The position numbers and the translations under genes were made by a program. A model generated the notes under the pieces. It saw only the letters and a program-made list of their open reading frames with translations. It did no database searches and had not been told where the DNA came from. DNA of 64,000 nucleotides from Phyllostachys edulis (Eukaryota > Streptophyta > Magnoliopsida > Poales > Poaceae), in contig CM070567.1 in NCBI GenBank assembly GCA_036346405.1, positions 46,487,633 to 46,551,632 on the forward strand. Direction: 5' to 3'. This document shows, piece after piece, positions 23,081-35,450 of this stretch (positions are counted from its first letter, which is position 1; the number at the start of each line of letters is the position of its first letter).

Positions 23081-26000
23081 ATGGAACCAACTTTATTGAC
23101 TGGTTTCGTATTTTGAGAATTATCCTCAAACAAGAAAAAATAAGAAAAAAAGGAATATATCCTAGAGGGTCCCTATCCTAAGGAGTCGAATGCTGATGCT
23201 ACTCGTACTGAAAAGAATGCTTATGAGAAGCGTTGCAATGACGCAGTTGATGTGCACTTCCTAATGCTTGCGACCATGAACTCTAAGCTTCAGAAGCAAT
23301 ATGAGACCACAGACGCTTACAATATGATTATGGGTTTGATACCTCTAAGGCATTGTTTGGGCATTGGAAGAGAAACTACAAGACGTACTTAGCAGAGATG
23401 GAAAAGAACAAAGGAAGTGAGACTTCCAGTTCAGATATAAATGTTACACAAATTGATCTCGCCACTTATCCAACCAATTCCTGTGTATTTGATACCGGAT
23501 TGATTGCTCATATTTGCAATTCGATGCAGGGACTGATAAGGAATAGAAGTTTGGCAAGAGGAAATGTTGATCTCCGTGTGGGCAATGGAGCAAGAGTTGC
23601 TGCATTAACTATTGGTACTTTACCATTGGTTTTACCCTCAGGATTAGTTATGGAACTAAAGAATTGTTATTATGTTCCAATCTTAAGTAAAAACATTATT
23701 TCTGCTTCATCTTTAGGAGCAGAAGGTTATGAGTTCAGAATAAAGAACAATTGTTGTTCAATTTATTCTGAAGATATGCTTTATGGCCATGCTCCATTAG
23801 TGAATGGATTGTATGTTTTGAATCTTAAGGATATGCCTATCTGCTAAGAAACTTCGACCTAATGAATTGAGTCCCACTTTTCTTTGGCATTGTCAACTAG
23901 GTCATATAAATGAGAAGCGCATGATGAAGCTCCATAAAGATGGTCTTCTAAACTCATTTGATTTTGAATCATTTGAAACACAAAGACGCCCTTCATATCT
24001 AGAGGTAAGAGGGCAAGTGACTTATTGGCACTTGTACATCGAGACTAGTCGTATAGTGACACGACTAGGTCCGGACTAGTCGTATGATGATTTGACCAGA
24101 TTCAGACTAGTCGTATGAAGATACGAGCTGATCGTAAACTGGTCGAACATAGTATGTGGACCAATGAGCACACCGACCAGAGGTGGTTTTTAATACTTCA
24201 TAACATTTACTGATGATTTCAGTAGATACGTCTATGTCTACTTGATGAGGCATAAGTCGGAATCCTTTGAAAAGTTTAAAGAATTTTAGTATGAAGTGCA
24301 GAATCAACTTGGCGAGATAATCAAATATCTACGATCTGATCGTGGAGGTGAATATTTGAGCCATGAGTTTGGTGATCATCTAAAGAAGTGTGGAATTGTT
24401 CCACAACTCACTCCGTCGGGACGCCTCAATGGAATGGGGTGTCTGAACGACAGAATCGAACATTGTTAGACATGGTTCGATCAATAATGAGCCAATCTAA
24501 TCTTCCATTGCAATTCTGGGGATATACTCTAGAAACAGCTGCTTTCACTTCAAATAGGGTTCCATAAAAAAACTGTAGAGAAGACACCATATGAGATATG
24601 GATCGGGAAGAGTCCTGGATTGTCTTTTCTCAGGGTATGGGGTTGTGAGGTTATGTCAAACGTTTGACGTCTGATAAACTAACACCGAGGTCCGATAAAG
24701 TGCTTCTTTGTGGGGTATCCTAAGGAAACTAAATGATATTATTTTTATAATCGGGTTGATAACAAAGTGTTTGTTGATCGTAATGGTGTCGTCTTAGAGA
24801 AAGAGTTTTTTTTCCAAAAGAGTCAGTGGGAGCAAGGTGCAACTTGAAGAAATTTGGGAACCATTTGAAAATGTTTCAACTCTTACTGAACCTCTACAGG
24901 ATGAACAAAATGTTGTTGAACCTGTAGATGAGGCATCAGCCTCACGTAGATCAAAAGGCCACATCAATTGCCTACAAGGTATGGGCATGATGTTTCATTC
25001 TTAAATAATGATGAGCCTAAAACTTATGTGGAAACGATGGTGGACCCAGACTCTGAGTCATGGCTTGAAGCCATGAGATCCGAGATAAAATCCATGTGTT
25101 CATGTCATACGACTAGGTCTAGACTACTCGTATAGAGATACGAGCTGGTCGTAGACCGGTTGACGATCAAGTTCAAAACTTGGTTGATGCACCTGATGGT
25201 GCTACAACCATAGAGTGCAAATGGATTTTTAGATATGGATGGAAATGTTCACATTCGTAAGGCACGAATGGTTGCGAAGGGTTTCAAACACATTCAAGGA
25301 GTTGATTATGATTAAACCTTCTCGCGTGTCCTGATGGCTAAGTCTATCTGGATCATTCTAGCTATTGTTGCATATTTCGACTCTGAGATATGGCAATTGG
25401 ATGTCAAAACGGCTTTCCTAAATGGAAACCTAAGTGAGGATGTGTACATGACACAGCTTGAGGGTTTTGTCGATCCAAAGGAAGTTAGAAAGGTATGCAA
25501 GCTTAATAAATACATCTATGGACTGAAGCAAGCATCTCGGAGTTGGAACATTCGTTTTGATGAAGTGGTCAATGGGTTTGACTTCATCAAGAACGAAGAA
25601 CCTTGTGTTACAAAAAGGTTTGTAGGAGCAAACTTGTGTTTTTGATCTTGTATGTGGATGACATACTACTGGTCGAAAATTATATTCCAATGCTTGAATC
25701 TATTAAAACTTCATTAAAAAAATAGTTTCTCAATAAAAGATTTAGGAGATGCAGCATATATTCTTGGTATAAGGATCTATAGAGATAGATCTAAGAGGCT
25801 AATTAGATTAAGCCAAGATATGTACATTGACAAGGTGTTAAAACAGTTCAACTTACAATATTCCAAGAAAGGTTTGTTGCTCATGTCACATGATATTAAT
25901 CTTGGCAAGAGTCAGTGTCCTACGACCACTGATGAGCGAGACAAAATGAGTAGAATCACATATGCTTCGGCTATAGGAGCTATCATGTATGCCATGCTGT

Positions 26001-26635
26001 GTGCACGACCAGTTGTGTCGTATGCTCTAAGTGTTACGAGCAGATATCAATCAGATCCAGGTGAATGTTACTGGATAGCAGTCAAGAATATCCTTAAGTA
26101 CTTAAGAAGGACTAAGGATGCATTCCTTGTATATGGTGGTGAGAAAGAGTTGGTCGTAAATGGTTACACCGATACTAGCTTCCAAACGGACAAGGATGAT
26201 TTCAGATCATAGTATGGGTTTGTGTTTTATTTGAATAGAGGAGCGGTAAGCCTGAAAAGTTCCAAGCAAGGAACGGTTGCTGATTGTACAACAGAGGCTG
26301 AGTACATTGCAGCTTCGAAAGTTGCAAAAGAGACCGTGTGGATTAGAAAGTTCATTAATGAACTGGGTGTGGTTTTGAGTGCTTCCAGTTCAATGGATCT
26401 CTATTGTGATAATAGTAGAACCATTGCACAAGCTAAGGAGCCTAGATCGCATCAAAAGTCTAAGCACATACTTCGACGATATCACATTATTCGTGAGATC
26501 GTTGAGAGAGGTGATGTGAAGATATGCAAAGTGCACACGGATTTGAATATTTCTGATCCGTTGACAAAGCCTCTCCCGCAACGTAAGCATGAGGTGCACA
26601 CAAGAGCAATGGGTATAAGATACCTATATGATTGA
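23081..26635 (+). pseudogene. Copia B gag-pol polyprotein, inactivated
   Basis: Gag starts near 23081 and reads to about 23340, then jumps to the end of the zinc knuckle (GHWKRN, 23362), so the gag C-terminal half is deleted. Protease (DTGL, 23491) and the pre-integrase segment (QLGHINEKRM, 23894) follow. Integrase has SDRGGEY (near 24340), but its first catalytic region is split by a foreign segment at about 24043-24150. Reverse transcriptase has LDVKTAFLNG (about 25400) and a frame-shifted YVDD (about 25650). RNase H contains DPLTKPLPQ and ends at 26635. A second foreign segment at about 25108-25163 interrupts the start of reverse transcriptase. Stops, including TAG at 26210, and frameshifts make it non-functional. 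Confidence 0.9.
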
Positions 26636-26655
26636 CTCTAGTGCAAGTGGAAGAC

Positions 26656-28253
26656 TGTTGGTGATATGCCCTAGAGGCAATCATACAGATGATTGTATCA
26701 CGTCTATGTTTATGAGTTATTGAATAAGTGTTATTTTGTTCCTTGATTGAATCATCAGTTATAAAGATTAACAAGTATGTGACTTGCTAGTGAAACTCTT
26801 TTAACTTATGATGATGACATTCTAAAAGTATCCCTGGTCGCATGTCACTGGTCGGGGCACTAGTGACTCTACGACCAGCACATGTATTAATTGATGACCA
26901 TGTTTCACCAGTCATGGATATAGGGATATCGAATCAATAATGTGAACACATGTTGGAGAACATGGGGTTGGATTGACCCACCTTGAGATACTGTTGAGAT
27001 TGTTTTGATTCTATGTGTCGTCAGTTGGTCTCAAGCAATGATGATGTATAATCCTTAGACCTGAGATCAGTATGGTTTCCTACTTGTGTAAGAGTACACT
27101 TTGGGGTTTCCAAACGCTACTCCGTAACTAGGTAGTTATAAAGGTAGATTTTAGGTATACTATGAAACATGCGGAGGAATGTGACTGGTCGGATATGGGA
27201 TTTGCCCTTCCTGACATAACAGGAGAGATATCTCTGGGCCTCTCGATGTGGTCGGATAAAGAAAGTGCATGGCCATGCCACTAGTGATCGAAGTGTTCGA
27301 CCACGTGAAGTTATCCGACACTCGATCGAGAAAGTATTGAACAGTCCACGGATGGCATGATATCTCATATGGAGTTCAACTAGATATCGTGAGGCAAAGG
27401 CAGAATACTCGAGTAGGTCGCTTAGTTCGATCAGTTACGGACTGGTCGTATGGAGATACGTGCTGGTCATAGATTGGTCGAACATAATCACGGAGTGGTC
27501 GTAACCTGGTCGTAAGGAGTTACGAACTAGTCATGACCAAATACGAACTGATCGTATATGGATAGGATCTGATCGTAAGTGATGAGGACCTAGTCGTAGA
27601 TCATATTGCATTAAGATTTGTCCGATATAATTTGTGTGTTTTGGGGAATCATTATGTCCTGCTAGGTAGCACTGACGACTCGTGACCGAAAAGGAGTTTC
27701 CGAGTCAGAATCGAACTACGCATTCGTTGGAACAAATCAGTACGGGTACGATTCGTCAAACGTGTTCGGATAGGATCCGTCACGGGCACTATATAAGGAG
27801 ATGCTTGAGGCTATGGGGACAGGAAGTAACTTTGGAGACACGCGACAAGAATTGACGTGAGTTGCTCTAAACACTAGCCGCCTTCTTCTTGAGAGAGCCT
27901 TGTCATGCGTCTTGGTGCTAGCACACCAGTGTATGGCGTTCCTGCCATGGACGTGTGGATACCATAGAGGCGCTACTGTATTGTTGCGCTTGGGGACGAT
28001 CCATGATCTCAGCAAGGAACTAGATTGGTTTCTGGAGGAGACGATCGCTGCTGAGGATGGTCAACTACGGTGATCGAGCGACTACGACCACTACATCAAC
28101 ATGCTCTTCGTTGGACCAGGCTACTCCAGCGTTTCTTCCAGTGAACTGTGCGTCTCGTGGTAACGATCTATGATCTCTTGCTTGCATGGCATCCTGGTTG
28201 ATGTGGTAGAATTTTTAAATTGTTAGCTAGCGTAGCCTACCCGTATCCCAACA
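26656..28253 (+). repeat. Copia B second LTR (1598 bp)
   Basis: It has the same ends as the first LTR (TGTTGGTGATATGCCC ... CCCAACA). It lies 20 bp after the RNase H stop. In the GGTCGTA-rich block (27415-27600) it keeps a GTCGTAT-GGAG-ATACG hairpin that has decayed in the first LTR. Confidence 0.93.
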
Positions 28254-28508
28254 GTGGCATCAGAGCCATTTTGCGTAGTTATTGATCTAGATTGGTCGCA
28301 TATACTGGATATACGGCAGTAGTAGATTGGATCCATTACTATTTTGGTCTAGTAACCAAGATCGATTCATGTTGATGGAACGATCTAGGCATTGGTCGAT
28401 CGGTTTTCGGTGGTAGCAGATGGGTTTACGAGGAGGTATGAGTTAAATGGACCATATGGTTTATTGCGCTTGTTCACAACCACAATGCATAATACTCCTA
28501 CCGGTCGG
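28254..28508 (+). repeat. Second copy of the copia B leader, truncated
   Basis: These 255 bp match 21551-21824, including the primer binding site with one change, then stop at CCGGTCGG where the sequence becomes unrelated. Internal-region sequence after the right-hand LTR shows a second element once followed here, sharing or having recombined through this LTR. Confidence 0.9.
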
Positions 28509-28561
28509 TTTGGCAAACAACTGTAGCTCCCCTATCCCTCTAATGATTTTGTCTCGGCTCG

Positions 28562-29635
28562 TGTTGGACCGAAAAGGCGACTAGAGGGGGGGTGAATAGG
28601 AGCACGCTCACTTTTTCACTTTGATCAGATTCAACACAAATTTCACTCTAATAGCTATGGAAACTATGAAGATCAAGATACCAGTACAGCGGAAGACTAG
28701 TATTGAATCCAATCCAAAATCCCCAAAGCAAAAGACCAAAAACCAAAACCTAATCAAGAGGGCTGGACTGACCTCAGGCAAAAGTGCGGACTAACCTCTC
28801 TGGCCGGACTAACCTCAGGAAAAGGTGCAGTCATACCTCTCAGGCCGGACTAACCTCAGGCAAACGGGCGGTCAGACCTCAAGCACGATGAACAGCACAA
28901 TCAGCCCGAAAACCAAAACTAAAATTGGTCTAACTTTTGATCCGTAAGGCCAAACTCTACGAAATTTGAGACACACCTTCTCTAAGATATTAGGAACCTA
29001 TTCCAACCAAAGATCATAGAGATCCATGCCAAAGTTTCTATCTTTTTCAGTTTGAACGAAGTGTGCTCAAAACCGAGTAAGAATCAAAAAATGATCTAGA
29101 GACTTGCTCGTGGGTGATTGATGATCAAGATGATCCTAGATGGGTTCCCACATATCATAGCAAGTTAGATCAAGCCAAGGAACCAAGCAAAAACTCGCGG
29201 ATCAAAGAAAGACCCCAAATCACCAAATAGAGAGAAAGAAATCAAATAGACTCATACTTGAGAGAACTTTTTTTGGGTTGATTTGATATGGTATTGGTTT
29301 ACAGCCACTCCATCAATGGAGGACAAAGACTTAATACATGAGCACGAAATCAAATCCAACTCTCTAGAATCCTAACCTCCACTAATCCTCTCCCTAAGCA
29401 CAAAAGCAAAACTAGGGTTTACAAGGGTGCAGCCACCTCCCTCCTCTATTTATAATGGAGGCTTAGACCTTCTAGAAGATTGAACCTTAATGGGCTCCTG
29501 TTAAGGCCCACACACAAATGGGTCACATACGCACGTATTTTAAAGCGCCGTCTTCATCTCTTGACCTAATCCGCTTCACCTTGCGCCATCTTGCGCCGTG
29601 AGTTGGCAAAAGGTCACCAAGGCGGTATTTGGTAA
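28562..29635 (-). repeat. SIRE-like solo LTR, left part
   Basis: It opens TGTTGGACCGAAAAGGCGACTAG, read here from its 3' end because the element is reversed, and contains the GAGGGGGGGTGAATAGG signature of the SIRE-like LTRs. It is interrupted at 29635/29636 by the Tat gypsy and resumes at 53375. No internal region or partner LTR is present on either side, so it is a solo or truncated LTR. The flanking five bases (GCTCG and TCATC) do not match. Confidence 0.75.
29631..29635. other. Left target duplication of the Tat gypsy (GGTAA)
   Basis: GGTAA at 29631-29635 is repeated exactly at 53370-53374 after the other LTR. This fixes both ends of the 23.7-kb composite element. Confidence 0.92.
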
Positions 29636-30359
29636 TGTCGTAGTTACAAGACTAGGCAGTAGAATAAAGGGGGACCCTCCGTGAGCCGAAGGGTCCTCAA
29701 CAGGAGGGGACCGGTTGCCAATGAACGTAAATTGCCAAGTAACCTTTATACAGAACTTGGAATCAGAAAACTCCAAAAGAAAAACCTGCCTCCCAAGGGG
29801 GGCCAGGGTGGCTACTTATAGCCCTCCCAGAGGCATCTGAGATTCTGAGTTTACCCTTACGGGCCCTATGTCGATAGGGGCTGCAGGGACCTTTCCTGCC
29901 CCTAGTGCTAGCTTCTAACACGTGGTGGGCAGCCCTAGACTTGGTCTATTCTGTTGGCGCACCGGTCCAGAGGTGCAGTAACCCCTTCGGAGCTCCTGGG
30001 TCTTCGAGCCCTCCGTAGCCCTTCGAGGCACTTCGCTGGGCCTTCCCGTCGCCGGTGGCTCGGCGCTGAGCGGACCCCTCGGGTCCCCTTCGGAGGGCTT
30101 CGGGATCCCTTCGGGGGGTCTCGGGACTCCTTCGGAGGGCCTCGGGGCGCCTTCGGAGGGCCTAGGGACCCCTTCGGAGGGTCTCGGGACTCCTTCGGAG
30201 GGCCTCGGGGCCCCTTCGGAGGGCCTCGGGACCCCTCGCACGCCTTCATGACCTGGTAGAAATATTCGCCGTGTTTGGCACCCCGGCGACTTGACCATCG
30301 GGACGTGCGTGCTTCTCTCTTCGCCAGGTCGTGGGGGCCGTTGTGCCACCCCTACGACA
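29636..30359 (-). repeat. 3' LTR of Tat gypsy 1 (724 bp)
   Basis: It opens TGTCGTAG and closes CTACGACA, a perfect 8-bp terminal inversion. It holds seven copies of a 21-bp unit (CCTTCGGAGGGCCTCGGGAC-like) at about 30088-30240, against six in the other LTR. Because 21 is divisible by three, all frames across the repeats are open as a seven-residue Pro/Ser/Glu/Gly repeat; I do not read this as coding. Confidence 0.93.
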
Positions 30360-31884
30360 AGCCCCTCGCGGTCGAGGTTTTGCTTCATCATGGCTGAAAC
30401 CGCGCCTTTTCCCGGAGGGCAATGGTGCACCGTCCCTTCGCTGGCGGCGGTTAAGCGGCTGTGGTCACCGTCGGGTTTCGTGCGCCGTAACTTTGCTCGC
30501 TCTTGAGTCGTTTCGTGGTGCGCGCTTTTTCGCTGTTACGCGTGTTTCGAGGCGCCGCCTCGCGTTATGACGGCCGAATTGGCGCCTATTCCAATGTGAC
30601 GCCTCGATTTTCGTGCGGCGTAATTGATCACTGTTTGCCACGTGTCTCGTCTTGGTTGGCGCTAGCCTCCTCGTTTTCTGCGACTCGGCGGGGCCGCCTA
30701 TAAATAGATGGCCTTGGGTCCCATGTGCTTCGGTTGCGCCCATTTGCCGATTTCTTCTCCCACTCGTCCCACGTCCTGCGGTTGCCGAGGAGGTTCGTTT
30801 ATTGCTCCGAAGGTTTGTCTTCACCACCGCCGTTGGTGGGCGTTAGTAGCTCGGACTCATGCGATGACTAAGCGAGCGAAGGATGGAGGTGGCGCGATGT
30901 CGTGCCATCGACGAACTAGGTCGATCGCCGGCCGTGATCGCTTGATTCTGCGAGCCTCGCAGAGCGAGGGAAGATCGCAAACACGACGACGTTCGCGCCC
31001 GGGTTGGAGGTCGCTCGCCCCGAGGAGGAGGAGACGATCGCTTCGTGGCTTACCCGGATGTGGGTCTTAAATGCGCCTGCGTCGTCTGATGTACCAGATA
31101 ACGATTCACCAGACGGGTGGACTGGCCCGATTGACCCTAACTCGATCGTCAAGCTCGGGGTCTTGAGTGGAGTCTTTGCAGATCATGGGGTGGTAGTAGC
31201 GGGCGAGGCTATTCGCGTACCTTCACGACGGGTGTCGGCCCAAGAAGAAGAAGGACATGGGGAGACCACTGAATTTTGGCGAGTGAACTTTCAACCGGCG
31301 CGCTCCTTCACTACTCGCCGCCTGACCGCACGGAATGTGTGGGATATTGACCGACCCGGCGTTGGTTCTATCACAAGTGTTCCGACGAGGCGGGCTTCTC
31401 CCCAGGCCTATCGAGATTATAGCGACGCCCAGATCGACCTTTCACCCCGAGGAGGGTTCTGCTGCGCGTGCTACTTAACGTGGCGCGGCGCATGTCGATC
31501 TTGGACTTCGAGAGGAGTTCTGCGCGCCCATTTGTGGCCGGGCCTTGAGCCGGGAGGTTATCTTTGATGAGCCAAGGATGGGATGCCTGGCTTGAGGCTC
31601 GGGGAGCGTACGGGTGTGTGCCTCATCAATTTTTTGTTGCTCTCTCTTTTTTTTAATGTGCATCCCCTGCGCAGTTTTGCCTCTTGCGGAGGCTGAGCGT
31701 GTTGCGGAGCAGCTCCTTGGACCCTACACGGGGGAGGAGCATTGAGCGGCGGGCGTAACGCTGGCGTCGGTTGAACCGGCTGAACTGCAGGATCCGAACA
31801 CCCTTCTACCGGAGCGGCCCGACCCAGACGCTGGGAAGAAGAAGAGAGTTTGGGGCCCGGAGGAGGTTGAGTGCGTAGGCCCCA
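30360..31884 (+). other. Tat gypsy 1 antisense unit, first half
   Basis: This region lies between the 3' LTR and the nested insert. On the plus strand, opposite to pol, it has a TATA box at 30699-30707, an ATG at 30864, and coding-like sequence from about 30940 to 31450. The clearest run (31004-31450) contains EEEETIASWLTRMW and a Trp-rich WRVNFQ segment. A candidate intron with a long T-rich tract ends CTGCGCAG at 31675. The frame is broken by shifts and by a TGA near 30932. I do not recognise the protein. Position and orientation match the antisense ORF described in Tat elements such as Grande and Retand. Confidence 0.6.
30699..30707 (+). promoter_or_regulatory. TATA box of the antisense unit
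   Basis: CGCCTATAAATAGATGG lies in a GC-rich setting on the plus strand, 165 bp before the first plausible ATG (30864). It is a near-consensus plant TATA box directed away from the adjacent LTR, so the antisense unit probably had its own promoter. Confidence 0.65.
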
Positions 31885-34800
31885 TGTAAGATCGAGGTGG
31901 CCGACTAGAGGGGGGGTGAATAGGCGTTTTAAAATTCCTTTAGGCTCTAAAACCGATTTCTAATGCGGAAGCTAATACAAATACGGTTTTGCACAATTAA
32001 AGCCTAAATCAACTAGGTTCCCCTAAATGCACCAACAATACAAGTCTATTAATAAGTATATCAATTAAGCATATGACTTGTAAGCTAATCAATTCTAGCA
32101 ATGATGAATAGCACAACGAACAATTGCAATCATACACAATGAATAAACAATTTAATACAAGGTATATAAATTGCACAATGTAAAGCAAGCATTCATACAC
32201 AATGAATGTAAATGCAATAGTAAGGCACAAGGATGCAAACCACAATGGACACGGTTATGTTTTACCGTGGTGAATCGGAGACTTGCCGGTCTCCCCTAAT
32301 CCACGTTGAGGGAAACCCAAACTAATTGGGCCGGCTCCACGAATTAAGCCTTCCTCCGAGGATCAAACACCTCGCTCCACTTGGGTTGCTCTTTCCTCCA
32401 CTCCGGAGATGGCGAGCACCACGCCACTCACAAACCGCCTGTCTTCTCACAATCTTCTTTGAGAAGCTCACGGTAAGACGACGCCCACGCCGCCTAGGTG
32501 TCGGCAAACACCAAGAGTAACAAGACTCTAACTCTCACTTGAACCAATCAAGTGTCAAAGCTCTATGGATACGAAATCCACAACCTAAGGCAACACATGC
32601 ACTTAGGGTTTGCTCTCTAACCTCACTAAGTGCAACACATGCACAAGAGAGTATGAGAGGCTTGCACTAGCTCAATAGAACTCAAAGGGGCACCAGCAAC
32701 TCTCCCTCACACGGCCAAGGTGGGTATTTATAGCCCACACACACAAACTAGCCGTTGGGACAAAGTCTGTTGAAAAATCGGGAAATCGAACGATCACCGC
32801 GTTATGGGGCGGTCGTGCATCGCTTCCTCCAACGGCTATAAAACTAGCCGTTGGTCACCAAATCGAACGACCGCCAACTAAGGCCGGTCGTGCCAAGAAC
32901 AATCGGTACAACCGCACAAACACTGCGGTCGTATCGCTCCACAAAGGAGCGCCAAATGCGGCTAAGTCCCAAGAACACTTGTTCGGAATTTCCCAACCGC
33001 ACAAAAATACGGTCGAACCGCATCGCGGTCGCATCGCCAAAAAGCAATCGCGGTCGTATCGCTCAAGGGTTTCTCAAAGCCAAAGACTTGCAACAAATGC
33101 ATCTTCTCTCGAAAACTTGAACCGCCACGAAATAATCGGAACAACCGGGACTACGGTCGTATCGCTCAAGACACGCCGGTACTACCGCTCCTCAACCAGA
33201 AAGCAACGCATGCTCAATAGCTTGGTCGTATCACAGATAAGCGCCGCGATGACCGCATCCGGTCGTCGCTCACAACACGTCGGTTCATCCGATTTTCCTG
33301 AGAAAACACAGATTGCATTCGCTTCAACTCAAATTGCAAAACACATTCGCCAATTTGATGCGCAATGCAAACAAGGGTTCAAAGGTAAGATTCTCAACAA
33401 GTTGCAAAACACATTTGCACACTTTTAGAATATCCCACCAATTGCACTTCGCTTCAACTCAATTTGCAAAACACATTTGCGAAATTGACGCGCTGATGCA
33501 AACAAGGATTCAAGTGAGATTCTCAACAAGTTGCAAAACACATTTGCACACTTTTAGAATCACACCACAAGGAATAAGGTACATGGACTTACACCATTTG
33601 CAAAACGCGTTCGCAAACTTAAGTCACATGCTACAAGGATTAACCATGAGCCACAACTATTTGCAAAACACATTCGCAAATATTGGCAACATGTTAAAGT
33701 GAGCTAGAGCAAACACAATGAGCTATCAACACATGACAAACTCAAGCTACTAGTCAAAGACCCTCTTAATAGTACGGCAACCTATACTAGCAATCCGGTC
33801 ATCCAACCAAACACCAAGACCGTAAAAGACTAGGAACACATCCTTAGCCCTAGCTAGTCATACCTTTGCCTTGCGCAAACACTTGAAGCTTGATGACGCA
33901 CATCCTTGCTTCAACTCCGGGTTCTTGACTTGATATGCATCAACTCATGATGCATCCTTACTTGACCTTCATCAACACATGATGAAGCTTTACTTCGAGG
34001 ATCTTGACTTGATGCTCATCAACACATGATGACATCTTCCATCCCGAGTCTTGATATGCATCAACACATGATGCACTCTTCACTTGACATCCATCAACTC
34101 ATGATGGGTCTTCACTTGACTTGATGATCAACACATGATCATCTCTTCTTGACTTGATGACTATCAACACATGATGTCATCCCAAGTCATCAACCACCTG
34201 GAACATAACCTATTCATCCAACTCATGGAAAATGTTAGTTCCACAATATGATTATCATTAATTACCACAACATACCATTAACTCATAATGGCGGGACAAG
34301 ATACCACAATCTTTCCTCATTGGTAATTGATGATAACCACTTCAATAGCAAATAATTGAATAGAGTTTGGTATGAGTATATAAGTACTACATAAGTTATA
34401 TATACTCAACATGAGTGTATACTGAACTACACAAGTCGTATTAACTCAAGAATACATGAGCATATATGAACTACATAAGTCTCATATACTCATATGAATA
34501 TATTAACTACACAAGTTAAACATATTCAAAGATATGTGAGTACACATGAACTACACAAGTTATGTTCTACTCACATATAAGTATATATAGACTACACAAG
34601 TCTTATACACTCTTATGAATAGATTAACTACATAAGTTAAACATATTCAAGAATATGTGAGCACACATAAACTACACAAGTTATGTTATACTCACATATA
34701 AGTGTATATAGACTACACAAGTCATATATACACACTTGAATATACTAACTACATAAGTTATATATATTCAAGAATATGAGCATATATAAACTACACAAGT

Positions 34801-35436
34801 TATATATACTCACATGAATATATTAACTACACAAGTTAAATATATTCAAGAATATATGAACTACACAAGTCTCATATACTCATATGAATAAATTAACTAT
34901 GCAAGTTAAATATATTCAAAGGACATGTTTCAAAGTAAAGATCCCAATTATATATGGACAAGGAAATATGGATCAATACTAATGAAACCACAAAACATAT
35001 ATTGAGCTCCCCCTAAATGTGTGCATACACAAATGTGTAGTGGAAACATATGCACATATTCAAGTTAGACTTTTGGTGGAGTTCAACCTATATTTTGGAT
35101 CCGAGGAATGCAACAAGATATATGAATACAAACCTCTTTGTTCATTCTACTTTGTATTCTTTATATCCAAACGAGACTAAACATGATATAACAAATAGAA
35201 ATGTTAGTCTCACAAATAGATTCAAAGATTATGAATGCATACTGTTTGGATTTTCCTTTTGTTTATCCAATGAATTGGATTTGTCATTAATCACATGCAT
35301 GCCTTCATGATTATTACCTTTATATCCAAATAAGACTACACAATATGTATATCAATGAAAGTGTTAGACTCACAATTGGATTTGTCATTAATCACCAAAA
35401 CCCCATTAACACATAATGGTAGGTCTAGATTCTTCA
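31885..35436 (-). repeat. 3' LTR of the gag-only element (3552 bp)
   Basis: Beyond its ends, the LTR is a mosaic of subrepeats: GGTCGTA words in both orientations (32760-33290), TTGCAAAACACATTYGC units (about 33330-33690), CATCAACACATGATG units (about 33920-34180), and A/T-rich ACTACACAAGTTATATATACTC units (about 34370-34925). It holds no coding region. A block at 32750-33300 differs from the other LTR far more than the rest does. Confidence 0.93.
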
Positions 35437-35438
35437 AT

Positions 35439-35450
35439 CTCCCCCTTTTT
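35439..35450 (-). other. Polypurine tract of the gag-only element
   Basis: On the minus strand AAAAAGGGGGAGA lies three bases from the LTR, the same tract as at 562-575. A second CTCCCCCTTTT group lies at 35590-35620, in keeping with the repeated purine tracts of SIRE-type elements. Confidence 0.8.

Larger units (their letters stand above)
19931..28508 (+). mobile_element. Angela/BARE-like Ty1/copia B in the order LTR-internal-LTR-internal start
   Basis: The LTRs begin TGTTG(C/G)TGATATGCCC, continue TAGAGGCAATCATA and end GTATCCCAACA. The start resembles LTRs of the grass Angela/BARE group as I know them. The first LTR is followed by the primer binding site TGGTATCAGAGC (21552-21563), complementary to initiator tRNA-Met. 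The internal region holds a damaged gag and the copia domain set. The second LTR (26656-28253) is not followed by a target duplication but by a second copy of the leader (28254-28508), which stops abruptly. That order is a recombinant or tandem structure. Confidence 0.92.

Noticed and set aside
29915..30506. Pro/Ser/Glu/Gly-repeat protein on either strand of the gypsy LTR (also 52951-53482)
   Set aside because: The reading comes from a 21-bp tandem repeat inside an LTR. Both LTRs and several frames give similar ORFs, and the unit number differs between them.
30916..31152. Minus-strand ORF opposite the antisense unit
   Set aside because: It has no gypsy or host motif. The plus-strand frame over the same bases is longer and has an upstream TATA box and a candidate intron.
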